Positions 18,347 through 28,300 are shown, numbered from the stretch's first letter. The stretch: 64,000 nt of DNA from UBA5314 sp040217815 (GCA_040217815.1 JBEHWI010000001.1:136039-200038), one strand, 5' to 3'. The notes: generated from the sequence alone by a model not told the origin. A program made the numbers and translations.

Positions 18347-18391
18347 GGATACCGTCACTTGTTAAATTGGCTGCGACGGTGTCCTCTTTTT
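18347..18391 (+). terminator. Terminator/attenuator between agrD and the sensor genes
   Basis: GGATACCGTC (18347-18356) pairs with GACGGTGTCC (18375-18384), ten base pairs with one G-U, and is followed by TCTTTTTG. It would let the peptide be made in excess over the downstream membrane protein and kinase. Confidence 0.75.
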
Positions 18392-18427
18392 GTATAGTGA
18401 GTAAACAAACAGTGAAAGGTGAAAGGT

Positions 18428-18904
18428 ATGGCAGACTTCTTACCTTTTTATGTGGTAATGGTAGTTGGAATACCTGAAACGATAGTTGTTCTCCTGCTAG
18501 GATTCCAACTTTTCAACGACCATATTAGCTTTAAGCATGCTTTTATTGCCAGTATCCTTGCTTCCTTGAATAATTACTTTATTAGGTATGTTGGTGTCGC
18601 CTTTGGTGTTCATACTTTAATAACAATCTCAACTATCATTCTCGTATGTTATTTACTTACGAAAAAAAATGTATGGAAAATCGCATCAGCGACCATGAGT
18701 GGGCTGGTCGTCATGCTGGCTATACAAGTATCAGAATTTTTAATTATAAAAGTTTTAGCTATTGAAACAACAATTTCTAACCAGCCCTGGTTAAATATAT
18801 TGATCATGCTTCCTGAAGTTATAATAATGGGAATTATATTTTATGTAGCAAGAAAACGTAAATTTGCTCTTTTTAATAGCAATGCTTTTGAGATAAAGAA
18901 TTAA
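18428..18904 (+). CDS. Integral membrane protein in agr island, possible detached sensor domain
   Basis: A 158-residue, strongly hydrophobic protein (MADFLPFYVVMVVGIPE...) with about five membrane helices and a short basic tail. I do not recognise a named family. The position between agrD and a kinase that has only two membrane helices suggests that it supplies the multi-helix sensing portion which in AgrC is part of the kinase; this is inference. I take the ATG at 18428 because AAAGGTGAAAGG precedes it; a GTG at 18419 lies within that site. The gene is AT-rich like agrB. Confidence 0.7.
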   Translation: MADFLPFYVVMVVGIPETIVVLLLGFQLFNDHISFKHAFIASILASLNNYFIRYVGVAFGVHTLITISTIILVCYLLTKKNVWKIASATMSGLVVMLAIQVSEFLIIKVLAIETTISNQPWLNILIMLPEVIIMGIIFYVARKRKFALFNSNAFEIKN

Positions 18905-18940
18905 AATTATCATTATCGCCGATGTCAGGGATGGATATTT

Positions 18941-19843
18941 ATGAAGAAGTATAACCCTTACATTATCATTTTTACCTTGTTATTGGAAACAGCATTTCTA
19001 GGATCGATGACTATTGTAATCGGTACGAGCAAGGACATGAACAACATTAGATCGTTTGCACCCTTTGCGGACGTAATGATGCTGGTCATCACTGCGTTTG
19101 CCATTCTTTCCATCAGTCAGACCCTTATGAACGTCCGCAAGGAATTGGAGGCACGTCTCTTAAAATCCCACCTTCAGCAGATGGAAGACATGGTCAATGC
19201 CATGCATATCTACCACCGGGAATGCACAGATCATATGCAAGCACTACAAGCCATGCTAAACCTGGGCGAAATAGACAAAGCACGTGAATATGTCGATTCA
19301 ATAGCATATAGTTATTCTCCGTTGACTGAGATATTAAACACAGGCGACCCGGCTGTAACCAGCCTCTTATACGGCAAACAAAAGGTGGCCGAACTCAAAG
19401 GGGTTCATTTTGATATTGCCGTCAAATGCACACTTGACAAAATCGGGATTCCGCCGGGCGAGCTGTGTTCAATTATTGGGAATCTGTTGGACAATGCCCT
19501 GGAAGCCTGCATGCGGAAGGACAGCGAGAGGCGTATGGCGATGGAGATAAAAAACGAGCAGGGGTGTTATAAGGTTTATGTTTTAAACAACGGCCCTTTG
19601 ATCGCCAATGAGGATACCCAGAAGATCTTTGACGCCGGTTATACCACAACCGCTTCTGCCGGGCGTGGTTTTGGTCTTTATCAGGTGCGTCAAATAGTCG
19701 ACAGCTGGGGTGGAGCGATAGAAGTTATTACCCAACCCAAAACCACTTTCATCGTCACTTTACCGGAAGGAGATGCCAACCGTGATGAGAAGCCTGGCCT
19801 TGAAGGCCGCCTGTCAATTGGGAGCGTATTTACAGGCAAGTGA
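18941..19843 (+). CDS. AgrC/Spo0B-like GHKL sensor histidine kinase with two membrane helices
   Basis: A 300-residue kinase. Helices lie near residues 8-28 and 43-62, then comes a coiled linker and a dimerisation segment YHRECTDHMQALQAML (91-106). The ATPase domain is complete: GNLLDNALEAC (180-190), IFDAGYTT, and GRGFGL (241-246). In the usual Spo0B/AgrC H-box (R-H-D-F-x-N-H-L-Q), aligning on the H-x-Q end puts Arg93 where the phosphoacceptor His is expected and His92 one place before it. The C-terminus overlaps the second agrB by 62 bases. No response regulator lies nearby. Confidence 0.85.
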   Translation: MKKYNPYIIIFTLLLETAFLGSMTIVIGTSKDMNNIRSFAPFADVMMLVITAFAILSISQTLMNVRKELEARLLKSHLQQMEDMVNAMHIYHRECTDHMQALQAMLNLGEIDKAREYVDSIAYSYSPLTEILNTGDPAVTSLLYGKQKVAELKGVHFDIAVKCTLDKIGIPPGELCSIIGNLLDNALEACMRKDSERRMAMEIKNEQGCYKVYVLNNGPLIANEDTQKIFDAGYTTTASAGRGFGLYQVRQIVDSWGGAIEVITQPKTTFIVTLPEGDANRDEKPGLEGRLSIGSVFTGK

Positions 19844-20405
19844 TGAAGAAATTGAGGTATACGCTTACTCAACGGAAATAATTCTGGTGCAAACCGTGCA
19901 AACCAGCGTATATATTGCTATTGCTGCCGCAACCGGTTATCTTCTCCCGGCCTTGTTGGTGATGACAGGCTTCTCCGGGTTTCGTTTCTTAGCTGGCGGG
20001 CCACACCTGAACACTTTCTTACGCTGTTTGATATTCAGCGGGTTGACCATAGCTGTTTTGGTGGTAGTCTCGTTACCTGCCTGGCCCAATTACCTAAGGT
20101 ATACTAGCGAAGTCATCATGGTTTTTACAACCCTCTACGTCACCTATAAATGGGTTCCGGCTGGCACCGAAAAGAAGACTATGCACGATCCTGTCCTGCG
20201 GCGGAGACAGAAAACAAAAACCCTGGTCTTTATTATCGTCCTTTCAGCTTTGCTCGTGCTTTTGGAGATAAAACACCAGGATTTGATTATCCAGGCCCTT
20301 TTAGCCGGGGTCATCGGCAGTGCCCTGTTTATTTTCCCCTGGGGCTATAAAATAATGTTGTCCTGCGATACACTTCTCGACAAAGCCCGCTACACCGGTC
20401 CTTAG
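19782..20405 (+). CDS. agrB: AgrB-like protein 2, catalytic His and Cys intact
   Basis: A 207-residue AgrB paralogue. The signature AGGPHLNTFLRC has His75 and Cys82 at the same residue numbers as the aligned positions of the first AgrB, when the GTG at 19782 is used as start. That GTG is nine bases from a GGAAGGAG site; the ATG at 19773 touches the site and is less likely, and the ATG at 19785 is also possible. It overlaps the kinase by 62 bases in another frame, so the two are co-expressed. No AgrD follows it. This is the better candidate for processing the Ser-type AgrD peptide. Confidence 0.9.
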   Translation: MMRSLALKAACQLGAYLQASDEEIEVYAYSTEIILVQTVQTSVYIAIAAATGYLLPALLVMTGFSGFRFLAGGPHLNTFLRCLIFSGLTIAVLVVVSLPAWPNYLRYTSEVIMVFTTLYVTYKWVPAGTEKKTMHDPVLRRRQKTKTLVFIIVLSALLVLLEIKHQDLIIQALLAGVIGSALFIFPWGYKIMLSCDTLLDKARYTGP

Positions 20406-20431
20406 CCTTCCTCTTCTCAAAGCCTGCTCCC

Positions 20432-21724
20432 TTAGCCTTGCACGAGGCGCAGGGCGCAAGCTTTGACCTGCCGCAAAACTTCCTCTTCATCAAAGGAGAT
20501 GATCTTTCGCTTCTCCATTACCACCAGGCCATCTATGAGCACTGTATCAACATCTGAAGCCTGGGCTGAATAGACTAGATTAGCTGGCAGATCATAGAGG
20601 GGCAGCATATGCGGTGCATTCAAGTTGATTAGAATCATATCCGCCTTCATTCCCGGTTTCAGACATCCCACCTCTTGTTCAAGGCCGAGGGCCCGGGCTC
20701 CGTTTACGGTAGCCATTTCCAAGCACTGATAAGCCGGTAAAACGGTTGGATTCATTGTATGCAGTTTTTGCAGAAAAGAGGAACTTCGCATCTCCTGGAG
20801 CAGGTCCAGGTTGTTGTTGCTAGAGGCTCCATCAGTCCCCAGTCCTAACGCCAATCCCGCTTCCAGCATTTGCGGTACAGGAGCAACCCCGCTGGACAAC
20901 TTCATGTTGGATTCGGGGTTGTGGGCTATACCCACCCGGTGTTTAAGCAAAACGCAAATATCCTGTTCGTTTACATAAACACAGTGTGCGGCTAATACCT
21001 CCCTCTCAAAAACCCCACAATCCAGCAGGTATTCGGTAGGAGTTTTTCCATACATCTGTTCAATAGTTTGAACCTCATCTTGCGTTTCAGCCAGGTGGAT
21101 ATGAATTCCTACTCCAAGCTCATCAGCCAGCTGATTTACCCTTTTCAAATATTCCGGTGGGCAGGTATAGGGGGCATGAGGTCCCAAACGGAAATTGAGC
21201 CTCTCGCCCGCCTGGCGATGCCAGGTCTCAATCACTTCCTGGCTTTCGCTGAAAGCGATCTCGCTTTCCGGTCCCACTCCGATCATGCCGCGGCACAGTG
21301 ATGCTCGCACTCCAGTCTCTTCAACCGCTTTGGCAACCCGGTCCATATGAAAATACATATCAGCAAAACAGGTGGTGCCTGACCTCAGCATTTCAGCAAT
21401 GGCCAGCATAGTGCCCCAGTAAATATCATCCCCGGTCAGTTTAGCCTCCATCGGCCAGATTTTTGTCTCTAACCACTCCATCAGGGGAAGGTCATCGGCA
21501 AAGCCGCGCAACAGGGTCATTGCAGCGTGGGTATGAGTGTTTATTAACCCGGGCATAAGAACCTGGTCTGTACCGTCAATCACTTTGTCGTACTCGCCAC
21601 CGGGAGGCGTTCCCCGTCCCAGTTCCTTAATATACTTCCCCTCAACAACTATATAACCGTTGGCTATACGCTGCTGTTCCCGGTCCATCGGCAGAATAGC
21701 ACAGTTTTTTATCAGTGTTTTCAT
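20432..21724 (-). CDS. mtaD: 5-methylthioadenosine/S-adenosylhomocysteine deaminase
   Basis: A 430-residue amidohydrolase that converts the adenine of MTA, SAH or 5'-deoxyadenosine to hypoxanthine. The metal-binding motif NTHTHAAM has His64 and His66; later come a HIHLAETQDE strand and GTDGASSNNNLD with the catalytic aspartate. It is the last gene of a salvage operon (mtnP-mtnA-aldolase-mtaD), 20 bases after the aldolase. It converges on agrB2, with 26 bases between their stops. Substrate preference within the family cannot be read from the sequence. Confidence 0.93.
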   Translation of the reverse strand: MKTLIKNCAILPMDREQQRIANGYIVVEGKYIKELGRGTPPGGEYDKVIDGTDQVLMPGLINTHTHAAMTLLRGFADDLPLMEWLETKIWPMEAKLTGDDIYWGTMLAIAEMLRSGTTCFADMYFHMDRVAKAVEETGVRASLCRGMIGVGPESEIAFSESQEVIETWHRQAGERLNFRLGPHAPYTCPPEYLKRVNQLADELGVGIHIHLAETQDEVQTIEQMYGKTPTEYLLDCGVFEREVLAAHCVYVNEQDICVLLKHRVGIAHNPESNMKLSSGVAPVPQMLEAGLALGLGTDGASSNNNLDLLQEMRSSSFLQKLHTMNPTVLPAYQCLEMATVNGARALGLEQEVGCLKPGMKADMILINLNAPHMLPLYDLPANLVYSAQASDVDTVLIDGLVVMEKRKIISFDEEEVLRQVKACALRLVQG

Positions 21725-21744
21725 AACGTCCTTCCCCCTCTTGT

Positions 21745-22404
21745 CTAACTATCTTTGGGCTCCTGTAAATAGCCCTGATAACCCTGCCTGAAAGCATCAA
21801 TATCTTTTTGCTCCAGACTGGGTAAGGGGCCCAGTTGGCGGGCCAGCAAGGCAACCAAAGCTGTCTTTTCAGTTATATAGCACACTTTAAGAGCCTCTTT
21901 AACATCAATACCCACCCCCACCATGCCATGCATGGCCAGCAATACCGCCCGCCCCGATGGGCCAAGGGTGTCAACCACCTGGCTGGCCAGAAGCTTGCTC
22001 CCACATCGGGCGTAGGGAACCACTTCGATGATGTGGCCAACCGCCTGGGCGGTTTCTTCCAAAATAACCGGAATTGATTTCCCCGCTACTGCAAAAGCAG
22101 TCGCATAGGGACTGTGTACGTGCACTACGGCGTTTACATCCGGCCGGTTTTGGTATATAGCCAGGTGCATAGGGGTTTCAATTGACGGCCGGTAGCTCCC
22201 CTCCTTAACCTGTCTCGAAAAATCGACCAGTACCATATCCTCAGACTGCAGCTTTTCATATTCCATGCCGCTGGGGGTGATGATCAGCAATTCTTCCCCA
22301 GGAACCCGCAGGCTCACGTTGCCCCAGGTTCCAGTAACCATCCTGGCCGCCAGGATCTCCTGAGCGGTCTTTACCACCTGTCGGCGCAACTCCAGGTATT
22401 TCAT
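21745..22404 (-). CDS. Class II aldolase (probable 5-(methylthio)ribulose-1-phosphate aldolase)
   Basis: A 219-residue zinc-dependent class II aldolase/adducin protein, with the metal motif HVHSPYATAFA near residue 95 and a downstream MHGMVGVG. The family includes fuculose-phosphate aldolase. Operon position decides the likely substrate: it lies directly after mtnA (stop and start overlap) and before mtaD. In the known DHAP shunt, MtnP and MtnA products are cleaved by such an aldolase to dihydroxyacetone phosphate and an aldehyde (2-methylthioacetaldehyde from MTA, acetaldehyde from 5'-deoxyadenosine). That assignment is inference. The alternative is a sugar-phosphate aldolase. Confidence 0.85.
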   Translation of the reverse strand: MKYLELRRQVVKTAQEILAARMVTGTWGNVSLRVPGEELLIITPSGMEYEKLQSEDMVLVDFSRQVKEGSYRPSIETPMHLAIYQNRPDVNAVVHVHSPYATAFAVAGKSIPVILEETAQAVGHIIEVVPYARCGSKLLASQVVDTLGPSGRAVLLAMHGMVGVGIDVKEALKVCYITEKTALVALLARQLGPLPSLEQKDIDAFRQGYQGYLQEPKDS

Positions 22405-23447
22405 TACCGACCCTCCTCCCCGAGCATTGCTGGCAAACTTTCATTATAGGGCGGCTTGATTATACCCTTTTCGGTTATGATGGCCTTTATCAAGTGGTGC
22501 GGGGTCACGTCAAAGGCGGGGTTAAAAACGGGCACTTCGGGTACACTCAGGCATGTGCCGCGGATATAACGAATTTCATCATCATGCCTCAGTTCAATAG
22601 GTATTTGCCCGCCAGAGCTTAAGTTTATATCAATACTGGATAACGGCGCAGCAACGTAGAAAGGAATAGAATGATAGTTGGCCAGGACGGCTAAAGAATA
22701 GGTTCCAATCTTGTTGGCGGTATCGCCGTTAGCTGCTATCCGATCAGCTCCTACGATAACTGTGTCAACCCTCCCCAGACTCATGGCATATCCGGCCATA
22801 TTATCGATTATGAGCGTTACCGGTATATTGTCCTGCATCAGCTCCCATACCGTAAGCCGCGCTCCCTGTAAAACCGGCCGGGTCTCACAGGCCCATACCA
22901 TCTGCAGCTTTCCATGCCGGTGTGCAGAACGGACCACCCCCAGGGCCGTTCCATAGCCACAGGTTGCCAGAGCCCCGGCATTGCATATGGTCATGATCCG
23001 GGCTACCGGAGCAATTAGTTCCTGTCCTATTTCACCGATGGAGCGATTGATGTCAACATCCTGTTCATGCATGGATCGGGCAACAGCGAGCATCTCCCCG
23101 GCGATACGGTCGGGTTCATTATCCCGGTTGTTTATAAAAACCTGCTCCATTTTATCAAGAGCCCAAAACAGGTTGACTGCGGTGGGCCGGGTTGAAGCCA
23201 GCTGTTTTTTTACCTGTTTTACATACTCGTCCAGCCCTTCCGTCGGCCCCCGGTAGCGGTCTATGGCCATAGCCATTCCGTAGGCTGCGCAAACTCCGAT
23301 CAAGGGTGCTCCTCTTACCTTTAGAGTACGTATGGCCTCCGCCACTTCCTCGAGTTCGGTACAGCGCTGATAAACAATGTTGTCAGGTAGCTGGTTCTGA
23401 TCGAGGACCAGCAGATCTTTACCTTCGTAAACAATAGTATCAATCAT
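22404..23447 (-). CDS. mtnA: S-methyl-5-thioribose-1-phosphate isomerase
   Basis: A 347-residue isomerase of the eIF2B-like fold that turns 5-methylthioribose 1-phosphate into the ribulose form. The catalytic cysteine lies in ICNAGALATCGYGTALG (residues about 160-175) and the aspartate in VGADRIAANGDTANKIGTY. The stop overlaps the aldolase start and its start overlaps the mtnP stop (ATGA), so the four genes are tightly coupled. Length is normal. It probably also handles 5-deoxyribose 1-phosphate. Confidence 0.95.
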   Translation of the reverse strand: MIDTIVYEGKDLLVLDQNQLPDNIVYQRCTELEEVAEAIRTLKVRGAPLIGVCAAYGMAMAIDRYRGPTEGLDEYVKQVKKQLASTRPTAVNLFWALDKMEQVFINNRDNEPDRIAGEMLAVARSMHEQDVDINRSIGEIGQELIAPVARIMTICNAGALATCGYGTALGVVRSAHRHGKLQMVWACETRPVLQGARLTVWELMQDNIPVTLIIDNMAGYAMSLGRVDTVIVGADRIAANGDTANKIGTYSLAVLANYHSIPFYVAAPLSSIDINLSSGGQIPIELRHDDEIRYIRGTCLSVPEVPVFNPAFDVTPHHLIKAIITEKGIIKPPYNESLPAMLGEEGR

Positions 23448-24235
23448 TGACCAACTCCGGTGTCGGGAAGGCTTCTAACACAGTCGCAATCCCGCTCCCT
23501 TTCAATATACTTTAAGGTGCTGACAATCAATGAATGAATATTGTGAAGACTCTTCTTCATAACCTCCACAACTTCACTATGGGTGAGAATGCCGGTTGTG
23601 ATACCGGCTGCAAAATTGGTTACCAGGCAGACGCTTGCATAGCACATCCCTAGTTCCCGGGCCAATACCACTTCAGGAACGCTGGTCATGCCTACCAAAT
23701 GGCCTCCCAGTATCTTAATTGCCTGAATTTCGGCAGCAGTCTCAAAACGAGGTCCTTCACTGCATACGTAAGTACCGCCGTTATGTATGACTAGATTCAG
23801 TTCGGCTCCCGATTTTACAATGGCCTCGCGCAAATCCGGGCAATATGGCACGGTCATATCGCAGTGCACCACCCCGCTGGCACCGCCTTCATAAAAAGTG
23901 GCTTTACGAGTTTTAGTAAAGTCTATAAACTGATCGGCCAGAACAAATTGGCCGGGTTTGAATTCGTGGAATATAGATCCTACTGCGGCAGTTGCTATAA
24001 TCTGCTCTATTCCCAGCATATGCAGAGCCATAATGTTGGCCCGATAATTGATGAGGTGAGGCGGCAGGCTGTGCCCGGCCCCATGGCGGGCAATGAATGC
24101 TGCCTCTACTCCCTGATAGCTCCCAATAGCTATCTCAACATCACCATAGGGAGTCTTCTGAATAACCGAATATACATCTTCTAAAAGTTTGGGAGCATAC
24201 ACCCCGGTTCCACCAATAATAGCGATCTTAGTCAT
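23444..24235 (-). CDS. mtnP: S-methyl-5'-thioadenosine phosphorylase
   Basis: A 263-residue purine nucleoside phosphorylase of the MTAP type, releasing adenine and methylthioribose 1-phosphate. Features are the N-terminal IGGTGVY, RHGAGHSLPPHLINYRAN near residue 50 and CSEGPRFETAAEI. It is the first gene of the salvage operon and follows ftsY in the opposite order of the usual cell-division cluster. A radical SAM-rich anaerobe makes much 5'-deoxyadenosine, so dual use is likely. MTAP or broader nucleoside specificity cannot be separated here. Confidence 0.94.
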   Translation of the reverse strand: MTKIAIIGGTGVYAPKLLEDVYSVIQKTPYGDVEIAIGSYQGVEAAFIARHGAGHSLPPHLINYRANIMALHMLGIEQIIATAAVGSIFHEFKPGQFVLADQFIDFTKTRKATFYEGGASGVVHCDMTVPYCPDLREAIVKSGAELNLVIHNGGTYVCSEGPRFETAAEIQAIKILGGHLVGMTSVPEVVLARELGMCYASVCLVTNFAAGITTGILTHSEVVEVMKKSLHNIHSLIVSTLKYIERERDCDCVRSLPDTGVGQ

Positions 24236-24265
24236 CTCTCTCTACCTCCACAAAACATCATCAAA

Positions 24266-25330
24266 TTAATGTTCAAATAAAGCCCGGGCAAAAATATCCG
24301 GCGAAAAATCACGCAAGTCTTCCAGTCCCTCCCCTACGCCGACCAGTTTGACCGGGATGTCAAGGTCCTTGGCTACAGCCAGGACAATGCCCCCTTTGGC
24401 AGTTCCATCCAGCTTGGTCAGAACAATACCGCTCACCCCGGTAGCTTCTTCAAAGATGCGTGCTTGACTGATGGCGTTTTGACCGGTTGTTGCGTCTAAA
24501 ACCAATAAAACCTCGTGAGGCGCCATGGGAATCTCTTTTTCTATTACCTTCCTGACTTTGCCGATTTCTTTCATCAAGTTGGTCTTATTCTGAAGGCGTC
24601 CGGCTGTGTCAATAATAAGTACATCAGCCCTGCGCGCCCGGGCGGCATTTAATGAGTCGAAAACCACCGCTCCAGGGTCGGCTCCCTCCTGGTGTTTTAT
24701 GAGCTCTACCCCGATTCTATCAGCCCATATTTGCAGTTGATCGATTGCCGCTGCCCTGAATGTATCCCCTGCTGAAAGAATGACCCGGCGGCCTTCACTT
24801 TTAAACCGATATGCTAATTTGGCTATTGAGGTGGTTTTCCCGGAACCGTTGACTCCCACTACCAGGATAACGGCCAGCTCATTATGGGGAATGTTAAGTG
24901 GGGCCGAATCACTGCCCAGGAGCTTCACCACCTCTTCCTGTAAAAGGCCCATCACCAGGGTGGGATCGTCCAGTTTATTTTTTTTGGCGATAGCCCTCAT
25001 TTCCTCTACCATGTCAACGGCAACGTTAACCCCACAATCGGCCTGGATAAGTATCTCCTCCAGTTCTTCCCAGAACATATCATCCAGATTCTTGCTGCTT
25101 TTGATCAGGTTTTCGATCTTGTCGGTAATGTTTTTCCTGGTCCTGGTTAGACCGCTTTTAAGCTTCTGAAAAAGACCTTGCTTCGCCCCATTTTCGCTGG
25201 CTTTGTTTTCAGGCTCGGTTATTACACTTTCCAATGGTTCCTCAGCAGGTGAAGCGAGTTGTGCTTCATCTGTAGTCTCTTGATTATCCTCAATGCTCTT
25301 CTTTCCTTTAAACTTATCAAATAAGCCCAC
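24266..25330 (-). CDS. ftsY: Signal recognition particle receptor FtsY
   Basis: A 354-residue GTPase that docks the signal recognition particle at the membrane. There is an acidic N-terminal region of some 55 residues, then the NG domain with GVNGSGKTTSIAKLAYR (G1), DTFRAAA, DTAGRLQNK (G3) and TKLDGTAKGG (G4). It lies 24 bases after smc, the usual smc-ftsY pair of Firmicutes. Length is typical of Gram-positive FtsY. Confidence 0.97.
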   Translation of the reverse strand: MGLFDKFKGKKSIEDNQETTDEAQLASPAEEPLESVITEPENKASENGAKQGLFQKLKSGLTRTRKNITDKIENLIKSSKNLDDMFWEELEEILIQADCGVNVAVDMVEEMRAIAKKNKLDDPTLVMGLLQEEVVKLLGSDSAPLNIPHNELAVILVVGVNGSGKTTSIAKLAYRFKSEGRRVILSAGDTFRAAAIDQLQIWADRIGVELIKHQEGADPGAVVFDSLNAARARRADVLIIDTAGRLQNKTNLMKEIGKVRKVIEKEIPMAPHEVLLVLDATTGQNAISQARIFEEATGVSGIVLTKLDGTAKGGIVLAVAKDLDIPVKLVGVGEGLEDLRDFSPDIFARALFEH

Positions 25331-25354
25331 TTAGTCCAACTCCATTTCCTGCTT

Positions 25355-28300
25355 TTATCCAGCCAGTTCCGCTGCTTCTCTCAAATTCAAGGTCAAGACC
25401 GATGAGACTCCTTTTTCCGGCATGGTAATGCCGTATATTTTTTCACCTGATTCTATAGTGGCCTGACGGTGGGTGATCATTATAAACTGAATATCGCCAG
25501 CCATAGTTTTGACAAAGTCGGTAAACTTAATAAGGTTGCTGTCATCTAGGGAAGCGTCAATTTCGTCCAATATGCAAAAAGGCACCGGTTTTAGGCGCAG
25601 CAGCGAAAAAACAAAGGCAATACAGGTCAGGGCCTTTTCTCCCCCGGATAACAGGTTTAACGCCTGAATCCTCTTACCGGGAATTTTCACCTCGATGTTT
25701 ACCCCTGATTCCAGACGGTCGGCTCCGTTTTCGATATGCAGGGAAGCCTCCCCCCCGCCAAATATGTCCACAAAGGTCTGTTTAAAGCTTTCATTGGCCA
25801 GGACAAAGAAGCCTGCAAATTCCCGGTCCATCAATTTTTCAGTTTCTTTCAGCAGTGCCTGCAGTGAGTCCCTGCCCGTACAAAGATCTTCATACTGAGC
25901 TTCAAGGAAGTCACACCTGGCACTTGCTTCCGCATACTCTTGGATGGATTCCAGGTCTACCGGACCTAAAACTTCAATTTCCTGCTTGAGCTCTTCGATC
26001 ATAAGCTCCCAATTCTTCAAATCCACGGGATCCGGAATGATATCCGAAACAGACGGCGGTTGACAGCTGAACCGCTCCCACCACCGTCGCCGGGCAGCGT
26101 CCAACTCGGTTTCAGCCCGGGCTACGTCAATTTCCACTTCCCGCAATCGGCTCTCCCGTTCGGCCAATTCCTGTTTTATCGGTCCCAATTCGCGGCGCGC
26201 ACGGCTTAAGCGGCTGCGCTGTTTTTTGTCTTCTTCCTCCAGGCCCTGCAGCCTGATATTAATCGTATTGAGCCCCGCAAAGTTTTCCTGCAAGCTGCCT
26301 TCCAGTTCTTCCTGGCGCCGGCTCTCGCGTAAAACTTCCGCTTCCAAACCCTGGATGAGATTGGCTGCTTCTTGAGCCGATTGCTGGTAGGAATCCCTGA
26401 CCTGTTCAAATTGACGGAAGTTGTTTTTGGCACTCTCCAGTTCCCGTTCCTTCATACTCAGTTGTTGTTCCAGTGAACGCAGCCTTTCCTTCCTTACTTC
26501 ATGTTCCCGTTGGGCTCTTTCTATTGTCTCCCGGAGTCCTTCCAGGAGTCCGTCCATGTCTTTGCTCTCTTCACGAACAGCTTGGGCCTGCCCCTGGAGG
26601 GTTTCGAGCTCGCTGGCAAGATCGGTAATTTCCTGCTTCAACTCCGTGCTTCCCCGTAAGGTTCTCAGGTGTTCGTTTTCCAAGTTCTCTTTTTCTATAT
26701 TGAGATCATCCAGTTGTTTTTCAGTCATTTCATACTGCAGCCTGCACTCCAGACATTGTCCCTTGAGCTCCAATATCTGACCATCCAACTCGCCAAGAAG
26801 GCGTCCCTGCTCCTGGCGCTGTTCACGGTTCAATTTGCCCGCGCTCTGATATTCTTCAAGCAGCTGAACCAGTTTTCGCTCTTCTCCCTTTCTCTGCAGC
26901 GGACTGTTAGTTTGCGTAGTTCTTGCTCCCCCGCTGATCGCTCCGGCCAGGTTAATGGATTCACCATCGAGGGACACAATCCGCAGTGGGTACTTAAGAC
27001 CCTTGAACAGCCGCACAGCTTGATCAAGGTTTTCCACAACCAGCACCCTGCCCAGCAGGTATTCAACTGCACGGGCATATGTATCGGCATATTCAACCAG
27101 TTCAGATGCCAGACCCAGAACACCCTTATAGCCGGCCCAGTTTTCCCGAACCGCCTGGGGTACTTTTTGCACCCTCAAAATATCCAGAGGGATGAAAGTG
27201 AGCCTTCCCGCTTTTTTCGCTTTTAACCAATCAATAGCTTCCCGGGCCTGGTCTGCTTTGTCTACTATAACGTTTTCCAGGCCCCGGCCGATAGCCGTAT
27301 CAATGGCCGTCTCCAAACCGGCTGGGACCTTAATGATCTCGCCGACCAGCCCCCTGATTCCTCTTAAGCGGTTATCCCGCCCCGCCTGAATAATTTGTTT
27401 GGCAGCCTGCGAATAGCCCACCAGATCCCGGTCCATATCCCTGATTGATGCCAATCGGCTTTGACAACGTCCTGTTTCCTCTTCCCGTTTTCTAAAATCT
27501 TCATCCAGCTTTTGTATGGCCAAAGCTCCGTCGCGCCGCTGCTCTTCCATCTTTGTCAACCAGTCATTGTTTTTGACAAGCTCCTTGCCCAGTTCCACTT
27601 TCCGGCCCTGCAGTTCCTCACCTTTTTCGCTACAGCTTTTTATTCGCAATACCAATTCACTGGCTGTGACAGCCAGTCTTTCCTTGCGCTCCTCAGCTCT
27701 ACGCAGAATATCTTCCTGCCGGTTAATGGTGTTCTTTAGTTCGCTTTCGGCTTGAACTTTCTCGAATATGGTCGACCTGGTCTCTTCAAATTCGGTTCGG
27801 ATCTCATCCAGGTGCTGCTCTCCTTCATTGATACTGTCCTGCAACTCCTTCTTCTCCATCAGCCGGCTTTGATAACCCAGTTGTTCTTGTTCAAGATCCC
27901 GGAGCCGCTCATCCAGATCGCTGTTTAAATTCTTCAACATGTCATTATATTTAACCGCATCTTCGCGAGCATCATCCTGCCGCTCCCGGCAGTTTTGAAT
28001 TCTCTCCTGGGCCAGCCTGATCTCGGTCTGAAGCCCTGCTACCTGGCTCTCCCCTTGATGTTTGTTTTCGCGCACCTCTTTATAAGCCTGCATGGTTTCC
28101 TGCAGCCCTTCTTCTTCCTGCTGAAGAGCTGTTTCCCTTGCTCCTATGTCTTGATGGAGTACAACCAGGGCTTCTTGCTCATCCTGCCAGTGCTGTCGCT
28201 GCGGCTCCAAATAAGCCTGGATCCGAGCGATTTCGCCCTGCATCAGATTTCTCTCCTTTACTTCCAATCTGCTGCTCAGGCCTTTATATACGGTCGCCTT

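Noticed and set aside
19773..19781. ATG at 19773 as start of the second agrB
   Set aside because: It directly touches the ribosome site; the GTG at 19782 has proper spacing and places His75/Cys82 in register with the first AgrB.
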